Part shown: positions 13,401 to 19,400 of the stretch, piece by piece
How the letters are laid out: each line of letters starts with the position of its first letter
Position numbering within the stretch: position 1 is the first letter of the stretch
Assembly: GCA_000226015.1 (NCBI GenBank)
Contig: JH153514.1
Coordinates: forward strand, 136,753-162,344
Direction of reading: 5' to 3'
From: Mnemiopsis leidyi
Taxonomy: Eukaryota > Ctenophora > Tentaculata > Lobata > Bolinopsidae
DNA: 25,592 bases
Made by a program: the position numbers and the translations under genes
Notes under the pieces: generated by a model
The model's input: only the letters and a program-made list of their open reading frames with translations
Told to the model about the DNA's origin: nothing
Database searches by the model: none

Positions 13401-16400
13401 TGGGACTGAAAACGGTGGCTGTGAATGGCCTAATGAAACCGATGTATAGTTTGGAAATCCTCGTGGGAGTATCAGGAAGATATTTCACAGATCCGAATAT
13501 CTAAAATTAACTTTTCCGTCCAGAGATCCTCAGACAAGTACTTGAAACAGACCGGCAACCCATACTTCGACATAAACTCCGTTCAGCCATCAGATTCAGG
13601 TAATTTTTGTTTATTTTTAACTTATTTCGTCTGTCTTCTCCAAGGGCATATATTTTAAGAAAAAATGTTTCCGAAATGCCATGCAGTTCCATAATCCATA
13701 CCCCATATAAATTTGGCTCAGCAAGCGAATTTCTCTCACGTTTATTTCTTTTATCACGTGATACAATTGCAGGATATTATCACTGCATTGTACGGACGGG
13801 AGATACTGTGGCTGGTGTACAGCGGGACCCGAAATACGGATCTAGAGACGCTAAGTACTCCCTTGTCTCAAACATAGGATATCTTAAGGTTTGTATACTA
13901 AGTTTCCACGGTAACCGCACGCTATATCGACATCTACTTTATATCAACATCTATAATCAACAGCTGCTAATCGACATTTGGGATACAGTGGATGTCGATA
14001 TAGCGTGAGAGTAGCGCACTCTACATCGACATATCGACATGTAATCTTATCTCCTTTAAAACCTGAGCTGCTGCCGTTAAGCACCATGTCATCTTCAACG
14101 GTTTTAATCCTATACATAGTAATAATTCATTAATATATTTTACACTCAATCGTATATGATCCATCCCTAATTTGGTCTATCTTTATCTACCCCTGACACA
14201 ATCAAAAAAAGAAGCTTGTTAACTAACCTCACTACAATCACGTGATATTTACCAGGTGGAATATTTCGACGTGCCTCAGCTAGGGGAAACTGCCTCCATA
14301 GTGACACAGAAGGGGACCCTTACTACAGTACTGCCTTGTGACCTGCCTAAAAGTGAACCCCCCGTAGAAGCTGTTTGGTAAGTTGTTTTTAATTTTTAAC
14401 ACCTTTTTGGTTAGAGATGTTTTCTCAAAATTGCTAAAATGCGAATCATTTAGCTTAGCTCATTTCCCAAAACCTCTGACTTTCGGTGAGACCAACTTAG
14501 CAGTTACTACTCTGGTCGATGCTCAGCGATCCTAACAAAATGGAATGATAGAAAACCCACTTTATACCTGCTAACAACATCTGATTTTATCTCGATGCAG
14601 GTATAAAGACGACCAAATTGTCAGCTCTAAACGGATGTTTGTTGTACCACAAGCTCAAAAACCAGGTTCGATAAATTCAGAAATGCATTGATAAGAAATT
14701 CTTCACAAAATTTTTGTGAATATGGGGAGACGAGGCAGACATTTGAACACCGTACAACTTAAACAATGTTTTGAGATGCTTAGATTTGCAAAGCAACTTC
14801 ATGTAAACGCAATAATAGTATTGTAGTTGTACAGCGCGCACCCTTCCGACACATTTTATTCCTCTATTCGCCTCGAATGAAGGTCGGACAAAGTCAGACA
14901 ATAATAACATGAATAAGATAATAGTACAATTTAATCTGGCCAATTCAGTGCCTTGTGCTGAAAGTGGCGCAATGACAGAATATTTTACTTTTACCCTAAC
15001 TCTTTAACCTCTCTCCGTTAGATGATAACGTTAAGCGAGGGTCACTGTACATAGTAATGGCGGAGACGGGGGATGCGGGTGTATACACCTGTAAAACCAC
15101 GTACGGCGACCAAACTTACGAGGTGGCTAAAGTCAACCTTCAAGTCCAGGTACGTCAATTTTTAGGTGCAGTTCATTGTGTTGTTTGACTTGAAATTTTA
15201 CAAAGTTTTTAGGAGCTAATCTTATGAGATTTGACCATGTTGTTGGATGTTCCATCTCCTTTATTTATTCAATTTGACAACAAATTCGAGTCCTTAATAA
15301 ATGCCAAATAAGATTTTTATTTTTACCCAACTCAGGGAATTATTGGACAACCAACCAGCGACCCGGAAATAGTTGTCCAAGTAGCCGGTCGTGCTAACGT
15401 TGGGGAGACGGCTACTTTCTTCTGTGCGGGTGTTGGAAATCCAGTGCCTGACGTATCGTGGAGTAAGGAGGATGGTTAGTGTTCTTTACTCAGAAGTTAG
15501 AACTTGATCGATAAACGTGAAAGAGGGCAGATATCATTATTGAGTTATTGGATAATCGGCTACTTATTATTGAAGTTATTGCAAAGTATAGTCAGTAACT
15601 CTTACAATCTATTAACCCATGTGTACCGATCACCTCACAATCGTTCCAAATACAACCACGTTTCACAGGTACAAGTATTTTCGAAAGTGACAGAGTGGCA
15701 CTGTCAGACTTTAACCGGAAGTTGACGATAGCGGACGTTCGGCCGGAAATGTCACGTGATTTTGCTTGTACAGTCAGGTATTACTTTCAAGTTTTTTTGT
15801 GCAGTCATGCAACCTAAATCTACTGCTTTAATCAATTCCATAATCATTATTTGACTGGATGGATAAGACATTTCGCACAATTTACCGCTGCTCACCCTAC
15901 ACAAATGAATCACCTAATGTCTTATTTCAAACTTTAAAACAATTGTTAGTGTTAAAAACATATTATTATCTATCAACGATTCCTAAATCTCCACACTCTC
16001 TCCTCAGCTCAGAGAACAGTGCCAACTCCAGGAAGACTATCCTCTATCTCTCCATCATGCCCGCTTCCTATGAGATCAACTTCCAGGAGACACCTGTCTC
16101 CCACGTGATCAAACCGAACGTGTACACTCCCTTCACCATACAATGTGCCATTACTGTTGATCCTGTCATGTGAGTGCTAGCTTATCCGCATGTTCTTTTC
16201 ATGAAATATTTCTAATTAATTGCACGTGTTCCTGTATTTTGCACGTGTTCGTTTTCGTTTTGTGCGCACTTTCGATTATCTGCATGTTCATTTTGTGTGA
16301 AGACCTGATATGACACTTTAACAAGCAGTTTTCAGCATGAAGTTCACAAATCAAAATGTTAATGTCATGCAAAAGTTTTTCAGAATATTTTCATTTGCCT

Positions 16401-19400
16401 CTGTCACCAAAGGCAAATAAAAATTATCCTTTATTATATCAACAACTCAATAAGCCTGATGCATGATTTGTGTGTCTCGATTCACTTAAGAACGTTTTCA
16501 TTTTTAGATTTTTTTCCTTTAAAATCGCCTATTTACAGGTTTACATACTTGTTAGTATGATTACAAGCATTATTTGTATGTATGACTTGAATTTTGGTAT
16601 AGCCCTTTGTTAGCCCTTTAGTTTAGTGCGGATTTGTTAGCCCTTTAGTTTAGTGCGTTTGTGCATACTTTCCATGACTGGTGGGTAATTTTAAGTGATT
16701 CGAATATCATCACATCATTCTAGTTTCTTTCTGTCAATGGTTGGCTGTATAATTGTTGAGCCTACGATTGCATTTTGTGAGCAGGTGGATATTTTAATGT
16801 TCCTACACATGGCTGCATGTTTTTAAGCACGGTTTTATGTTTATCAGCACCATGGTTGCATTTTTGTAACAATGTTTGAATGTTTTCAAGCATGGTTGCA
16901 TGATTGTAAGCATTATTGCATGTTTGTTTGCATTTTTGTAAGCATGATTTCATGTTTGTTTGCACTTTGCGTGTTTGTAAGCATGATTGCATGTTGCATG
17001 TTTGGTTGCATGTTTGTCTGCATGTTTGTAAGCATGATTGCATGTTGCATGATTTACTAACCCTGACTCCCAAGTCTCCACCACAGTGAGGCGCCAGTAA
17101 TGTACTGGATAAAGAACGGAGCTTCGCTGGACATGACGCCGCCAACCAGGATCAGAACAGTAACTGACAATCGTAAGTATTTTTATGTAATACATTGACA
17201 ATCGTAAGTATTTTTATGTAAGACATTGACGATCGTAAGTATTTTTATGTAACACATTTACAATCGTAAGTATTTTTATGTTACTGACTGACAATCGTAA
17301 GTATTTTTATGTAACACATTTACAATCGTAAGTATTTTTATGTAACACATTTAAAATCGTAAGTATTTTTATGTAACACATTTAAAATCGTAAGTTTTTT
17401 TATGTAACACATTTAAAATCGTAAGTCTTCTTGAGTAATTAACTGACAATCGTTGGTCTTCTGGCCTGCTGTGAACCAATTATCTAAGGTTTTTGATCTT
17501 CAGAATTAATTCATTATGTCTTTAGATATGTTATGTATGCATGAATTCAGTGCTGAACAATTTGAATCTGTTTGCTTTATAACACCTCATAACAGTTAAA
17601 ACTGATGACCGCCGTTTGCAAGATAATTTTGGTTATATAGTTATTCGTTATCTTGACATTAACTTGTTTTTTACCACTCTCTTTCCTTCAGAGAAAATTC
17701 TTAACAAAGTAACGATACGAACGAGTAGGCTTATATTCGACACCCCCAATGAAAGTGACAAAGGTAAGAGTTTTTTTGCGTTTTTCATTTTTTTATTATG
17801 TTTGTCACACTCACAGCTTTGAAATGAAAGATATTCCACACATTTAAATGTTTTTCATTCGCCGAACATCGCTATTTTTCTCAAGCAAATGATAAAAAGT
17901 TCGTTAAAATTTTTGTGTCAAAGTACAAGTCAAGTACAGTAAAACCTAAATTAACCGGGCCTCTCGTGGGAAAGGCGAAGGCCCGGTAAATCGAGGTACA
18001 CGGTAAATAGAGGAACGGTAAATAGAGGTTTTACCGTATATTGATTTGTATTTGAATTTTCGGCTTTAATATTTGCTGGGGCGTAATCGCATTTACGGGT
18101 TAAAAAGTGTTAGTAGTTGACCAAACTAAGACCCAACAATATGGTATTATCAAACTGTACAAAAATGAATGGTAGCTACCAATACAAGACGTCCTTTACG
18201 TCATCGCTGCAATTTAGTTATCATAATTATTGGTTAATTGTTAAAATCATAAATCGGGGTGACTAATTTAAAAGATTTTGTGGTCCATATGCCACTGCAT
18301 CGATTAATTAATCACGTGCCCCTCTCACATTATATTATTTGTTGTGTGCAGTGTCTGTGTTTTTTGTACATGGGCTCAAATAAAATGAGGTAATTTTAGC
18401 AGCTTTTTGCTGTTATCAAATGTAATCTAAGTTTTTCTTAAAAAAATCTAATCTAAGTCTCCGCCAGAAGCTATAAAGGCTCCTCGGTTCTCAGTCAAAC
18501 TAGGGAAAGTGCCTTACAAATTTCCTCTGAATTGGCCAGCTTCTCCTGTTGGCTCTGTTGTTCTTACGGTCATGGCATGTGGAACTAATTTTCTAGCCAA
18601 TGTTTGAGTTGAGTACTGGAAACACCCTAACAGAAAACTTAGCTCCAAATTCTCTAATTAAATTTTGTTAAAAGTGGGAAGTTCAGCTTTGATTTGTTTA
18701 TGTTCCTGTAAAACTTTCCATGTACAGTTTTATCCTGCCAGTTAACTGTTGCCCTACATTTCAAAATATTCCAATTATTATTTTATCTTTCGAAAAAAGT
18801 TTCCGTAAATCAATCTCCGTAAATCACTGCAGTTCAAAACCTATTAGTTTCTTATCATTCAGTTGTCTAAAATTCCATATCTGATACTGAACTCTCTATG
18901 AAAAGGGCCGGAAACACACAACATGGTCCACACACACTCCTACGAAGAGCGAATACAGGATCCTATTGAACGCTATATCTGGGTGTTGTACAACAGCACC
19001 GTCTTTGTCAGCTCCCTCATCGGTGACTCCCTTATCCTCCTTGCCACGATCAAACACCGCGCCATCACCATGCCTCCCATCGTTGTGGTGATAATCCAAC
19101 ATTTGGCGGTCAGTGATCTATTTTTAGCTCTGTTCCGGGTCCTGCCCTCAATCGTGTCCCTCTTGACTGATGAGTGGGTGTTTGGAACTGGTCTGTGTTT
19201 CTTCAACGACCACATTCACTGGGTCTGTAACCCCTTGGTTATAGTGCTGACATGTGCTCTGGTCGTAACCAAACTCCTCACCATCAAATACCCGTTTAGG
19301 GCAGAGACATGGACCAAGAAACATGGTCATGTGATATGCAGCATCATTTGGATAATTGGTATACTAAACCCCATCCATATCATTCGAGCAGTGTTCGAGT

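Larger units (their letters stand above)
17764..18922. other. intron 16, part upstream of the GPCR gene
   Basis: It contains a pogo-like MITE (17937-18036) and an unexplained open block of 50 codons without a start (18455-18607). The rest is AT-rich. It should hold the GPCR promoter, but no TATA box is obvious close to 18923. Confidence 0.5.

Noticed and set aside
13607-14008. 133-codon plus-strand frame as a separate gene
   Set aside because: It only contains exon 8 of the receptor plus flanking intron sequence read through.
16762-17201. Repetitive cysteine-rich frames on both strands (CNQTCNMQSC-like)
   Set aside because: They are translations of the GCATG-rich degenerate repeat in intron 14, not a protein gene.
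18896-19330. Minus-strand frames overlapping the GPCR
   Set aside because: Shadows of the GPCR coding frame, with no features of their own.
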